64,000 nt of DNA from Chalara sp. BL73 (taxonomy: Eukaryota; Ascomycota; Leotiomycetes; Helotiales): assembly GCA_918026815.1 (NCBI GenBank), contig CAKJVC010000012.1, forward strand, positions 62,001 through 126,000, in the 5' to 3' direction. The translations under genes were made by a program, and so were the position numbers. The notes below the pieces were generated by a model, which saw nothing but the letters and a program-made list of their open reading frames with translations, did not search any database and was not told the DNA's origin. Shown here piece after piece: positions 1-11,644 of this stretch. Position 1 is the stretch's first letter. Each line of letters opens with the position of its first letter.

Positions 1-599
1 AATGCTGCCTCCTCAAACTCTTTCTGCATGTCGCCTTTCCCAAAGAACCCAAGGTCTCCCATTTTCCTGGCACTGCTGCAATCCGACTCTGTGGTTGCAA
101 GCTCGCCCAACGTCGATGCTCCACTGCGAATACGTTGCTCGTGGCCTAGTAAAATGCTCATAGCATCGTCTTTAGTTCTAGTGATTTCCGACTACACATT
201 TTGTCAGTATAACGATACCTGTTTATATAGCAGTATATGTGACCCACCTCGCGCCAACTGCTCGGTCGTCGGCTATCCTTATGCTTGACCAACAGATGGG
301 CCGCACGAATCTTGCCTTCATTTACGTTGTCTCGGGAGGGGGCGATCACATTCGCGCTGTGGTTGGTCGCCATATAAGCCTTGAGCTTCTCGGTGTCTGT
401 GCCTGCTGGTGGCTCCCATCGTGATTGTTTCTGCGACTCGTTGAAGTAATATGGAAGGTTCTTGGAATTTGAGTGGCGGACTTCCCAGCCAGATGGTAAT
501 CCTGTATCCGCCTAGGTTGATTAGCATTTGGACGAATGTGGGGAGAAGGCTGTAAGAGCTGGAGTGCACGTTGAAAAGCTGAATCAATAAGCTTACCAT
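1..599 (-). CDS. PIN1/ESS1: Pin1/Ess1-type peptidyl-prolyl cis-trans isomerase (parvulin), 3' end cut by the window edge
   Basis: Isomerises phospho-Ser/Thr-Pro bonds, for example in the RNA polymerase II C-terminal domain; nuclear. The model is complement(join(<1..191,248..511,597..599)). The first coding exon is the ATG alone, followed directly by GTAAGC; exon 2 starts at an acceptor preceded by CTAATC. The protein begins MADTGLPSGWEVRHS and carries a WW domain (Trp about residues 10 and 33, NLPYYFN, RWEPP), then the rotamase domain: basic loop HKDSRRPSSWRE, the SDCSSA-like ESDCSSARKMGDLG segment and FGKGDMQKEFEEAA. About 25 C-terminal residues are missing off the left edge. It is divergent from RPB9, with 512 bp between start codons. 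The family call is firm; the 3-nt coding exon is inferred from phase and WW alignment. Confidence 0.93.
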
Positions 600-1111
600 G
601 ATGATATGCTGCGAAGAACTGATGTTCTGAAGGAGGGAGAGGGGAGGGGGGGGTTTATTTCAAGAATTCTCTCAGCTGTATGTGACACAAGAAGCTGTAT
701 TGTTGTTGGTTACTTATTGCGTAGGACACGAGGAACTGCAAGGAACAAGGCGGAAGTGGATTCAAGGCTCAGGCTCAAGGTCAGGAGCGCAATGAGAAAG
801 GGTAATGTGACGAGTTGACCCCGCAACACCGCATGGGCTAGAAAGGTTGGCAGCTGTGGCAACCGCTAATGACTAAGCGAGACTAGGCTGAGGATAGCAC
901 TTTCTTGGCACTGAATCATCCTGCCGCCTCACAGCAAAACGGGAAAACAGAGCATCACAACGAACGACAAAAACAACTAATCTTCCTGCTTCCGGCCATT
1001 CTTCGCACCGTGCAAATAATATCTAACAATCGCTCCGGGATATTTTAGTCGATCAACCTACTTCCTTTGGCTGAATAGCTCATCTTCTAGATCAGAAAAC
1101 AGCAAGCAAAA
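600..1111. promoter_or_regulatory. Divergent promoter between the Pin1-type isomerase and RPB9
   Basis: 512 bp separate the two start codons. I see purine-rich runs near 630-650 but no consensus element I would defend, and no gene. Confidence 0.5.
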
Positions 1112-1771
1112 ATGTCATCCCCAGCCTCAAGCACAGGCGGACATGCAGGAAGAAAGACAGAGCAGATCACTTTCCGATTTTGCAGCGAGTGGTGTGTTTC
1201 TATTGCACCCTTTCAAATAAATGTCTGCTAACATATTTACAGCTCCAATATGCTCTACCCCAAGGAGGATCCAGATTCCCACCGTCTTCAATTCGCCTGC
1301 CGCACCTGCCAATACAGTGAAGAAGCGCAATCCTCATGCGTCTTCCGCAACGACCTGAATAACTCTATTGGCGAAACCGCTGGTGTGACTCAGGACGTGG
1401 GTTCCGACCCTACTGTTGGTTTCCCTCTCTGTTTGCTCTGTGGTAGTGTTGTTATGTGTGAGGGCAGATTACAGCGAGATGCGCCAGAGGATGACGCGCA
1501 AGGGGCAGTGGTGAAGATGCAGAAGCTTTGAGGAAGTCTTTTTTCTCTAGAATACTTCTGCTGACACATATTTCTTGTACAGCTGCCTCGTTCCAACAAG
1601 GCCTGTCCAAGTTGTAAGACAGAGGATGCGGTGTTTTTCCAGTCGCAGCAGCGATCAGCGGAAACGGGGATGGTAAGTTATCTTCACAGGCTCCCAAAGT
1701 ATTTTGACTAATTTCTTCTTCCTTAGAAACTCTTTTATGTTTGTTGCAGCTGCGGTCACATTTTCCAGTAG
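1112..1771 (+). CDS. RPB9: DNA-directed RNA polymerase II subunit RPB9
   Basis: Small zinc-ribbon subunit of RNA polymerase II involved in start-site choice, elongation fidelity and TFIIS-stimulated cleavage. The model is join(1112..1191,1243..1414,1583..1672,1727..1771), 128 aa, close to the usual 110-125. The N-terminal ribbon uses C24/C27 and C46/C49 (FCSEC, CRTC); the conserved GETAGVTQDVGSDPT linker follows. The C-terminal ribbon uses C92/C95 and C120/C123 and contains FFQSQQRS, ending in CSCGHIFQ. Introns are 51, 168 and 54 bp. The second has a weak donor, GTTGGT, chosen because it alone gives the conserved DPT-LPRSNK junction. The gene is convergent with the mitochondrial L14 gene. Confidence 0.95.
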
Positions 1772-2219
1772 TGGTGGCTAGAAAGATACATACAGATCAC
1801 GACTTCGATTCATGGCGTTGGGGTATTACGGATGTTCAGCATTTAGGGGGGGCGCATGGAGTTTTAGATGCCCTAAATATGGTATGGGCAGCAAAATTAT
1901 CTCAGTTCGAGATTCTTTTACATGCGTAGTATACATAACGCCGATTTATTACACGAATGGAAAACAAGAATAAATGTTTAACTTTGCACCGGACATGCTG
2001 GATTCAGTTTTTGCATACTTGGTGGTATTTCTGACTTGGTTTATTTACCACATCTTGGGTACTGAGGCTGATGATCTCTTATGCCTCTACTTCTGATATT
2101 CGCATCCTTCTTCCCTTAGCGCTCAGGTCTTGAGATTTCAGTTGTGTATTTGTACAGACCATAACGCCATTCCATGCTACCCCAATGCAGCTTGATATTT
2201 ATCCTACAATCCTCCGCAT

Positions 2220-2762
2220 CTACAAATGCATAGGCGCTAAACTCAAAATCTTCGACCACTTCAGCTTCCTCAGCTCAACTCCTACAACACCACTTAATCT
2301 CGTCCCAATCGGTTCTCCAGCCTTGTTGATTAACACACATGCATTATCATCGAATTTGACCACGCTCCCATCTGGCCGCTGTAGCTTCTTGGCCGTCCGC
2401 ACCACCACTGCGTGTCTAATATCTCCTCTTCTGACCTTATTTGCTGCGGATGTCGATACGGAGGCGCCGGGGCCGGATTCTGGACCGAAGGAACGTTGTT
2501 TCTGGACTACCACTATTATGCGGTCGCCTGCCAGAATGTGTTAGAGTAAAATCTAATCCTTAATTGAGATTTGAGCCTTAAAACTGATATGGAAATAGGA
2601 GAGTAGGCGGACAGACCGATTTTCGCATGTCGTTTCATTTTCATCACACGCACACACTCAACTACTGCTGCGCCGGAGTTGTCGATGCAATTCAGCATCG
2701 TCTACTAGATGTTAGCTTTGCTAATAGGGCAGGAAGATAGAGAATACCTTTAATTGAATCAT
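2220..2762 (-). CDS. MRPL38: Mitochondrial large-subunit ribosomal protein L14 (uL14m, yeast Mrpl38)
   Basis: Structural protein of the mitochondrial large ribosomal subunit. The model is complement(join(2220..2527,2617..2701,2748..2762)), 135 aa, usual for the family. It starts [16 protein letters not shown], the universal uL14 N-terminus, followed by [23 protein letters not shown], a [16 protein letters not shown] core, and the [19 protein letters not shown] segment. Exon 1 codes for only five residues (15 nt). Introns are 46 and 89 bp. The family match is unambiguous; mitochondrial rather than cytosolic L14 is inferred from the short, less conserved C-terminus and the MIQLKT start. Confidence 0.92.
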
Positions 2763-3567
2763 TGCGAGATCACAGAAGTTTTTCTACACCTGGCAGGAGA
2801 CGGACTTTTGGTCGCAAGGTTGAGTTGAGGTTTTGTGGATACACGGACGGGAAACTGTGATAATTACACGACTAGTGACTGCCCATATTGCTGGGGTTTG
2901 TGGCAGAAAGTCACAGATACTTTGTTTATCATCTCTGAACTATCGAGAAAATGTTTTTCAAGATGCCAACTCTGAAGAGCAAAATTCTTTACATGATATC
3001 AGTGGCCTACGTATCGCTGCATGATCGGGGCTGCCTCCCACCAAAGTCATGTCATGCACAGGTACTGGTAGGTAGGTACGGCCAAATCTTCAATTCTTGG
3101 CAATAATCCATGTCGTGAATGTCTCCCGGCCACTCCATTTATTGACGTTGGAATCAATAATACATGCATCAAGAAAACTAGTAGACAACATGAATCGTCC
3201 TCAATGTTAGTCCTTCGCTGGATCTAGCATCTTCTCATCTGAATCATCGCATTTCCTGTTCACCAATTTTGCGTGCATGACTTTTACCCCTGATCAGGCT
3301 GAGCTGAGAATATCTAAAAGGAGACCAAACCTCACCTTTGCGAAGCCAGAGACACGACCAGATAAAAAAGGCAGCCTTGCACAAAAGGTCTTTTGTAAAT
3401 ATACGGCCTCTGTTACAAACACATAATTTTGACAGTCATTACCACCTACACGACATAGCATACGGCGCAGGTTCCTTCCATTCCAATCCTGTGGACTGCT
3501 CTTTAAAAGGGTCCAACATACCATTCGAGCGGGCGCACAGAGTCGCAATACCATTTTCACAGTCGCA
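2763..3567. other. Intergenic region between MRPL38 and SET9 (divergent promoters)
   Basis: 805 bp with only short open frames without family resemblance. There is a small ggtaggtaggta tract near 3070. Nothing else supported. Confidence 0.5.
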
Positions 3568-5766
3568 ATGCCTTCTAAACCAGTAGTCCAGAAGAAGGAG
3601 CGCCTTACTCTCGCGCAGTTGACTTCATATGACGATATTCTCACGGATGCTTTAGTAGATCACGTACGTCACATCTCTCAAACTCTCCCTTCTCACCAAG
3701 CCCCAATGCTAATATCTTCCATAGGCATACTTTTGGACAACCATCCGGAAAAACAGAAATGCATACCATCCATCTCGAGGTGTCCGGGAGGAAGATGTCA
3801 CTTCAATCTTACAGAAATGCGTCATTGTAGAGAAGAACCCGGCAAAGGCAGAAGCGCAATTGCTCCAATTACCTGGATTGAAGAAGTACCAGGCAGGGCT
3901 GAAGACAGAGAAGGAGAAGGAGGACTTCCGCAGACACCTAAGGAAGTACATCAATGTCTACCTGCCGGATTGTCCATGGGAGGTTTCCACCACCAACCGA
4001 TATACTGTGGTTACACACGAAGCTGCGGTGACGGCCCGGAGATGGATCAAAAAGGGGGAGACAGTAAAGTACCTTTGCGGATTGCAGGTATTGATGACGG
4101 AGGAGGAGGAAGAGGCTTTGAAGAAAAGTCGAAGAGATTTCAGTATCGTTGTGTCGAGTCGCAATAAGACACCTTCGCTATTTCTGGGACCGGCACGCTT
4201 TGCAAATCATGATTGTGGAGCTAATGCTCGGCTTTCCACATCTGGGAGAGATGGGATGGATATTATTGCGCTCCGTGATATTGAAGTAGGGGACGAGATT
4301 ACAGTCACCTATGGTATGTGTATTGATTTGATTTGTGTTTAAAAATGTTTGGTTGACCCTAAACAGGTGAAAATTACTTTGGAGAAGATAACTGTGAGTG
4401 CTTATGTAGAACGTGTGAAGAAAACTGTGAAAATGGTTGGAGTCATGGGGAGAAGAAGGAGGAAGAGGTACCAAAGGTATCCATCGAAGAGACTTCCTCA
4501 GATCGGCAATCATATTCTTTACGAAAGAGGCGACGACTTGCATCCGAAGACTCGTCCAGAAGTGGATCTGAGACACCAGATGTCAATATCCGTCCGTTCG
4601 TTTCCAAGAAAAAAACCCCAAAGCAACTCTCAAGATTCAAGAGCTTGGAGTCACCACTAAGGAAATCCGAATCTGTTGAGCCTAGCATCTCGCCGCTAAA
4701 GCGAAAAGGAGAACTCGAGCGTTTGACGACGCCTTCTCCGAAACGAGTGAAGAAGACTACTATCAAGCAGGAAGAGTCCAACCTGTCAACTCTATACAAC
4801 ATCGAGCCATCACCACCTCTGGGCTCACCGCTGGCTGCTGTACCAACACCTTCAGAAGAACCTACATTAGCCAGTATTGAAACAGCATCACCAATAAAGC
4901 CTGAAACAGTGGAACCACGAGAAGTCGCTCCATCACCATCCGGCTCTACCACAGAATCCGAGCGAGGCAGCTCCTTTTCCGGCAACGACGGGGCAACCTC
5001 TACAGACGCGACCTCCGTCGACGAAGACACCATTGTCGTTGAGCCACCTCTCACAAACCCCGCCATATCCAAACTGCGCAAGACACGCAGGGGCAAGCTC
5101 CCTTCACCTCTTACACAAGCTAAAGCTGGCTCCTCCATCCTCATCAGCCAATCCACAACCTCATCACATCCAGCCGTACGAGACGACACCGCCTCCATTC
5201 TCTCCGAACTGCCTTCGGACTTCGAGCTCGATGACTCCTCTATGAGTATCCAGCCTAAGACGCAAAAATCGCTCAAGCGCAAGCGGAGGATGGACTCCCC
5301 GACCATAGACATCGACCACGCGCCGCCTGTCCGCATTCCGGGAGATTACGTCCTAACGTCAGCGTTACTGAGCGAGCCGGCGATGGCGTGGATCAATTGC
5401 AAAATCTGTGAAGAGAGCTTCGTACAAAAGGATGCGTACTTTACGCGCGCGAGCTGTCCGAGATGCGAGAGGCATAGCAAGCTTTATGGGTATATGTGGC
5501 CGAAGACGGATAAGGATGGGAAAGGAGACACGGAAGAGCGAGTGCTGGATCACAGGGTTATTCATCGATTCGTGAAGCCGAGTGAGGAAAAAATTATTAG
5601 GAGATTAGGAAGGGGTAGTTTGGGAAGTAGAGGCGGGACAAGGGATGGGACGAGGGAGGAGACGGAGGTCGAGGTAGAAGTGGATGTGGAAGTGGAGGAA
5701 GTGGAGGAAGAGGAGGTTGTGAAGAGTAGAAGGGGAAGACCAAGGAAGACTAGGTTGACGATGTGA
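3568..5766 (+). CDS. SET9: SET9-type histone H4 lysine-20 methyltransferase (Suv4-20 family)
   Basis: Methylates H4K20 using S-adenosylmethionine; nuclear, linked to DNA-damage checkpoint and heterochromatin in fungi. The model is join(3568..3663,3725..4313,4367..5766), 694 aa. An N-terminal Suv4-20 helical region ([15 protein letters not shown], then [11 protein letters not shown]) precedes the SET domain, about residues 115-235. It has the RFANHDC motif at F191-C196 and [14 protein letters not shown], followed by the post-SET Cys cluster CECLCRTC. After that comes about 280 residues of acidic/Ser-rich, probably disordered sequence with basic patches. A C-terminal Cys-rich element ([15 protein letters not shown]) ends in RRGRPRK, an AT-hook-like motif. 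The start is the first ATG, and both introns close in frame. Chromatin genes VPS72 and SGF73 lie about 30 kb away. Confidence 0.95.
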
Positions 5767-8610
5767 GATGAGTGATGGAGGGAGGGAGATTTTTTTTATA
5801 TGGTTGAGCGAGCGTGTGTACAATGTTGAGCATAAGGGGCGTCATAAGATACCGCATGGCATAGGCAGCTGGGCAGCTGCTTTCTTGCATCCTCCAATCA
5901 TCAGGGGTGGCTGGAGATTTAGAGAGTTGGAAGGACTCTTCGGGGGCTTTCAGGTCCCAAATGTAATAATATACGAAGGATTGGATGAAATAGTAGTAAG
6001 TAGCATGAAGATAAGAGGTATGCTTGTGTGTGCAGACGTAAGACTTATGCCTAGCGCTTCCTCGAGACCCCTTTTGAATCTGGACGTGACTTGGTGCCAC
6101 ATCTGAGCATGTCATCTTCTCGGTCAGCGCGACAGCCTTGCTCTCAGAAAGCGAATGCGAGGGTGTCTGTCGTATCTTCCTCGGCGATTAATCTGAAGGC
6201 ACATACTCGGCCGCAAGATAGCCAAGGGAGCTCCTTCAGGAATGGCGTGGATTGAAGCGCATCGTCTTCCTACTGCGTAATATGAATGTCACAAGCGCAG
6301 ACCCCTGATCCGCCCTACGTAGAGTAGGTGACTGATGTAAAATAATGTTTCATACTTATAGGTATGCTCAGCATGCTGAGCAGCGAATAGAACTTATCAT
6401 TACTATAGCCAAGACGACGATATTTCCGTTGCACCCGGCTGCCGTGTTTGTTGACCACAACATCTCACGTGCTCAAGGGGTGGCTTCACTGAGCAACGAC
6501 CATTGGGCCAATATCATCAGAATTTCAGAGGTTAAGCAGTTGCCCAGCTGCCAATGTCCAGCACATCAATTCCTGCCTGCCCAGATGTCTTCAATACCAT
6601 TAGTCGCAACAAGCGCCTTTCTTGCACTGCCCCAGATCGTGCAAGAACCAAAGTTTGAAGTCAAGTCCTTGGTACACGTCAGGCCAATGCCAAGACCGGA
6701 GATAACATGACTCTCGGTGCCGTGTCTCGATGCTCCAGTGATGGATGTTAGACGTGAAGGCTGACGTCACGGTGTATAATGCCACAACAAGTCAAAGAAA
6801 AGGGCATTTGAGATACGGAAGAGGACTTCCTAGAGACTGGGCTCTGGCTCGAAGAGTACTTTATTTCCGGATTTGTGCAATTCTCCAGGGTTTTAAAGCT
6901 TGAGTTACAGGGTGTTAGATCCCTTCTGAAAACTTATTGACAAGCGCCAAGTACATGTACGATATACGTGGTTTTCCGAGTGTCGAGTCTGTAAAGGGGT
7001 CGAGATACTTTTTTTTTTTTCCTCATTGCTGGCAGGGGATGTGATGTCGCCAGTTTTGAGCCGCGCGGAGAACCATTGAGGCGTTATGTGGCTTGAGAAA
7101 TGCGCGGCCAGTGGAGTCGGAGGGTCTTTTCTTCCGCATATCTTGTTGAACTTCTGGTTCAGCTATTCCATAATACCCTTAACTTCCGAGTAGTTCTGTT
7201 CTATGACCCGTGGCCGGATGGTGTACGAAGGAGGCTTTCACCTCCATATGCAGGAGGCATTTGCTGTATTTTGTATGGCTACTCTTTGTAGGGTGTAGAT
7301 AAAAGCTTGGATCTTATGGGTAGGGCGATGGGCGGCGAAACCGGAACACGCGGACATGCCCCATAAAGATTTCGATACTTTAAACGGTCGATTAAGGCTG
7401 TTGATCTGATACGCCATGTGTCTGGTGGTCTTGTGCTCAGTGATGACTGATTGCTGAGTTTCAACTGCGGGCCGAATAAAGGGGTAAAGTGGACAGGTAA
7501 TCTGTTTGCGTATTCCTCTTCTCCCTTGGCGTGTATACATCGATATTTAGCACCTTGATGGTGGTCGTGATATTCTTTACTGCGACTACTACCTTTCAGT
7601 CCTTTAAAGCATTTGACAATGATGGCGAGTTCGCGGTTGGCTCACCACTGATGGAAACGCCGTTCCCGAAAGTGGGCCAAGAAATGTACATGGTATCGCG
7701 GCAGTTGGCATTCGTTATAGTTCTTGGTACCACCTATGAGTAGCCTGGTACACAATGAGAAGCACAAGGTTGGCGGTTAAGCAGTACTCGAAATGGTATC
7801 CCAAATGAGACAGGTATTGTTGATTAGCTAGCTTTTTTAGTTGAGATGACGAAGGAGGGAAGCTCTCAAATGTCATAAAAGATGAAAAGGCAGGGCAAGT
7901 TTGATAGAAACTTGCAATTCACAAATAGGGCAAGTATGGAGCTGCCAATAAACTAGATCAGTTAGACTAAGTAACGATTTCTGCAGCATGAAGGTCGAAT
8001 AATATAATCCGGAATCTCTAACTCAAAAGCTTTTCCATATCCATCGCCGGCAACTTGTGAAGCTCCGCTCCGTTTCATTCCTGGCATCAAAATATTCATG
8101 TGTATAATCTTCCTTACCCTTTTACCGCTTCAAGTGCCCCCCCCCCCTCGACCCACCGCTGTAAAAATGCAGACGCATCCCAAGAAGCTTGGCTCTACTA
8201 AGAATACCAGCAATGCGCCGATCATGCTTTGGTCGAGTGCAGTGCAAGGAAGTGGAAGTCACCACTTTAAAGCGTGGAGTCGCCCGTTGTCAATCAAGAA
8301 AACCCAAGCCCATCCCTTTGTTTAACATTTCTTCCATTTCGTCACTACCGTTTGTTGTTCCTGAAAAAAAAGTGTAAAACAAACGGCACGCGACATTCGT
8401 CGTTGGAAACCATACAGCAGAGACAGATGCGGTCATCATAATATATTGAGGCAAACTGACCCATACACACTCATTTAACAACTTAAACACACTATTTCCT
8501 TTTCTCAGGCGAATTGAATCTTCTCAAAACCTATATCAACATTATCCGACTGGTCCGCTGAAAACTAGACACAAGTATCTATAGGACCAGAAGCATAGCC
8601 TTGCTAGGAA
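5767..8610. other. 2.8 kb interval without a supported gene
   Basis: Only short open frames on both strands. A poly-T run lies at about 7010-7020 and a poly-C run near 8140. One 45-codon frame on the minus strand (7596..7733, from a possible acceptor CATAG to TGA) reads like protein, with ISWPTFGNGVSISG. I could not find a start exon for it, and the opposite strand is equally open, so I do not call it. Confidence 0.4.
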
Positions 8611-9947
8611 ATGACGTTGAATCTGAACATAACGATTCCCTCGGATGAACCGGATTGGGGGAACACTGCACCAGCATGGAAACTTCCTGGATGGGCTGAG
8701 CCAGTCGTATGTTCAATGGCTCTATTCCAAAAGAAATACTAACGACTTGCCAGATGGTAGCTAGTATATTGGTAGGGTCAATGGTAATCACAAGAAAGCA
8801 TGGCTTCCAGATATTCGACAGGAGAAGAAATGGATACGGATATCTCGATGGTGACCCCGATTCCGCCAGATCCTCAGACGACCTCTTGGCCAGGGACTGG
8901 ATGATAGGTCGAGATGACGACTCAATAGACTCATATTCCACCATGAAAGATCCGCCAAAGAAAAGGAGATGCTGCGGGACAACCATCTACACTCCTAATA
9001 CTTCGCGCTTCGCGGATCACTATCACAGCCGAATCCTGCAGAAGTATCCGTTCTTAATAGAAATGTTTTATTGGATAATCACTTACGCCTTCTATCGATG
9101 TACAAGCTTGACCTCGCAAGCTATCTTCTCCAAAACGGGGATCTGGGATGTTGCACAGGATCATGGGCTGGCGATATTGGAGTTCGAGCAGTTCTCTTGG
9201 TTGAGTTTCCTATGGCCCGTTAGAGAGGCGGAGGTACAGAAGTGGTTCATGGCTGGTCACCAAACTTTCTTGACAGTGCTCAATCGATCGTATGCTCTGA
9301 TTCATATTCCTGGAACTGTCGGGTATGTCCTTCCCTCACCTAGCGCGAAAACATGCTGACTGTTTAGCTTTATCGCTTGGTGGTATTACGTCGCTCCGTC
9401 ACACGAGACTTTTGCAACAGTTCGTAGAACTATGACATTGACGAATCTCTTTGCTTTCGCCATTTTCATCTGCTATCCCTGCATGCCACCACGGCTCTTG
9501 CCTCCGGAGTATGGCTTTCTTGACAGTGTTGGCCGCAACAAGGGAGAGAGCGTGTTCATGTCAGGCAAATACGTTAACTCATTAGCGGCAATGCCCTCTA
9601 TGCACTTTGGTTATGCTTTCTGCATTGGCTGCACTTTTGTATACCACTCCGGTGTGTTCCGGAGGAATCTTGAAACAGGCGAAAGACGAAAGTCAAAGCC
9701 TTGGGTCTTTCTATACTGTTTCCTTGGCGCCGCGTATCCAGCTTGGATTCTTCTCACCATCGTTGCGACCGCAAACCACTACTACCTCGATGCCTGTATG
9801 GCATTCTTCGTAGCTATTGCCGCCTATCTTTGCAACAGGGTATTCTTGGTGCTACTGCCTCTGGAGGACTTGTTTCTATGGTGTTTGAGGCTAGAAAAGC
9901 CTGTCCCGACAACTGGAGATCGTTTTCGTCAATTTTCGCGTCATTGA
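8611..9947 (+). CDS. PAP2-superfamily (Aur1/inositolphosphotransferase-like) integral membrane protein
   Basis: Probable membrane phosphatase or phosphotransferase acting on lipid phosphates. The model is join(8611..8706,8754..9322,9368..9947), 414 aa. The first ATG at 8611 opens MTLNLNITIPSD; intron 1 has a textbook TACTAAC branch point. A hydrophobic segment (VASILVGSMVI) precedes a charged stretch with a DRRRNGYGYLDGD loop. The C-terminal half has about five membrane spans and the PAP2 signatures: AMPSMHFGYAF (S299, H301) and a downstream NHYYLDA with H359 and D363, the usual catalytic H-x3-D pair. This layout fits the PAP2_3 subgroup that includes IPC synthase relatives, but the sequence alone does not show the substrate. 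No functional link to the neighbours is visible. Confidence 0.85.
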
Positions 9948-10670
9948 TAAGTGGAAAAGTAGTGTAACACATACCCGGCGTTTTTTATGGGCCAATTGAT
10001 CCCTGGATACATTGATGATACCATGGGATGGACATCGCATAGCATTGGCGTTGCGGATCCATATTTTGGATTGCATATCAGGTCTTCTAAACGAGGGAAT
10101 GAGTAGCCCTTGTGGAAATTGGAAAGCCTTCACCGAAGACATTTGGATGCATTTATATATAGTATGGAAGAGGGAGGAGAAGGAAGCATTTACGCATTCC
10201 TTGCTCAAATCTAAGCTGTATATAAATAAATGCACATAGTCAACATCTACCTACTTGTCTCATAATTTAACGACGAAACACTGGATAGCCAGACGTCAAA
10301 AGCAGATTATCAATATGCTGGTAATTTTCGGCTCTATGTATCACGTAAATTTTTGCCTTAAGCGCAAGGCGTGGGAGCCGAGTCCACAAACCTTAAGGAC
10401 CCCTGCAATTTCAAGTACCTTAGCACAAGGCTGGGAGTGGGAGCTCCAAAGCAACCGTTTCTAACTCAACAACATCACCGACCTACAACATTCAGTTTTT
10501 TGATAATTTCAGTCATTCAATGCGAGGGCCGGTTCCGCGGATAACTCCATCTCAAGTCTCTCGCTCAGCGCATTTCTGCATTCGGTTCCGACGTCCGATT
10601 TCAGCTTAAATCTTCCAGCCACCACAATTTATAGTCTACAGCTTGATTTCAAGCTTCATTTTGACCAACT
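9948..10670. other. Intergenic region between the PAP2 gene and the BTB gene
   Basis: 723 bp holding the 3' flank of the PAP2 gene and the promoter of the BTB gene. No other feature seen. Confidence 0.5.
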
Positions 10671-11644
10671 ATGGCAGATCATGGGGATCTTTTCGCCGAC
10701 GAGGGTCGAGATAATAATTCCGCAGATATAGAGATGGGCGGCGACGACTCAATCGCTCAAGTCCAGATCAGTGTCCCGGCCGCCAACGGAGATGACGCAG
10801 AGAATGCGCACAATAACCTGCCATTTCAGGACGAAGCTTTCCAAGAGTTCCCGGCGCGAGTTACATATATCGATTACCTAAAGAGTCCTGTCATCGGACT
10901 GTTGGTGGGACAAGGCGATGAGCAAGCACTTCTTACTGCGCATCAAGCTCTGCTAGTTACAAGCCCATGGTTTGCAGATGCTTGTGCGAAGTTCAGCGAT
11001 GAAGTTTCTGTGAGCTGTCTGCGATACACATTTCTGTTGCATACTAATATTTCGAGGCTAGGAACGCCGAATTGATCTTATAGATGAGGACCTCGACGCA
11101 GTAGGATGCTTCCTTGAATACCTATATACCGGGGACTATTTTCCTCGAAAGATAGCCGGCACCCGCGACCTCGAGCGTGACCACACAACCCCTTCCGTTG
11201 ACGAGACTGGCGATCAACTCCTCAAGCACGCTCGTGTATACACTCTCGCACAAACCCTCAATCTACCAGGTCTAAAGTCCCTTGCCAGTGGGAAGATCCA
11301 CTGCGTCAACTCCACCGCCAAAGGCGAAATTGCATACGCTAGATACGTCTACGCGCACACGGAGAGAGATGATACTACCATCCGTGCTCCAGTGGCGAAT
11401 TTCTGGGCTACAAGATCGCATACTCTGCGCGCGGAGGCTGAGGACGAGTTCCGTAGCATGTGTCTCGAGTTCCCACAGTTTGGTTATGATGTTCTTAGTA
11501 TGTGCTCCTTTCCCTTCCTCTAGCTACATGCATTAACAAAGACCAGCACGTGTCTTGGACGAAAAACTCAAGCGCGAGAAGAACGAGAAACTTAACCCTA
11601 CTCCTTCTAGCTCTCGCAAGCGCCCGAGACAAAGCGGCATCTAA
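10671..11644 (+). CDS. BTB/POZ-domain protein
   Basis: Fungal BTB-only protein, possibly a substrate adaptor or protein-interaction scaffold; the function is not determined by sequence. The model is join(10671..11009,11062..11497,11547..11644), 290 aa. An acidic N-terminus (about 45 residues) leads into a BTB fold with VGQGDEQALLTAHQALLVTSPWFADACAKF, given here in parts as the HQALLVTSPWFADAC strand-helix. It continues RRIDLIDEDLDAVGCFLEYLYTGDY, the typical VGxFLEYLYTxxY helix, then HARVYTLAQTLNLPGLKSLA. The C-terminal end is basic (SRKRPRQSGI), possibly a nuclear signal. Introns are 52 and 49 bp and restore frame exactly. Assignment to BTB is good; the role is open. Confidence 0.85.

Noticed and set aside
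4443..5336. 297-codon frame antisense to SET9
   Set aside because: It is a shadow frame of the Ser/Glu/Lys-rich disordered region of SET9; the reverse complement of such biased codons is naturally open.
7531..7743. Plus-strand 70-codon frame and its antisense 45-codon frame
   Set aside because: Both strands are open and look equally protein-like, no start exon was found for the minus frame, and no family matched.
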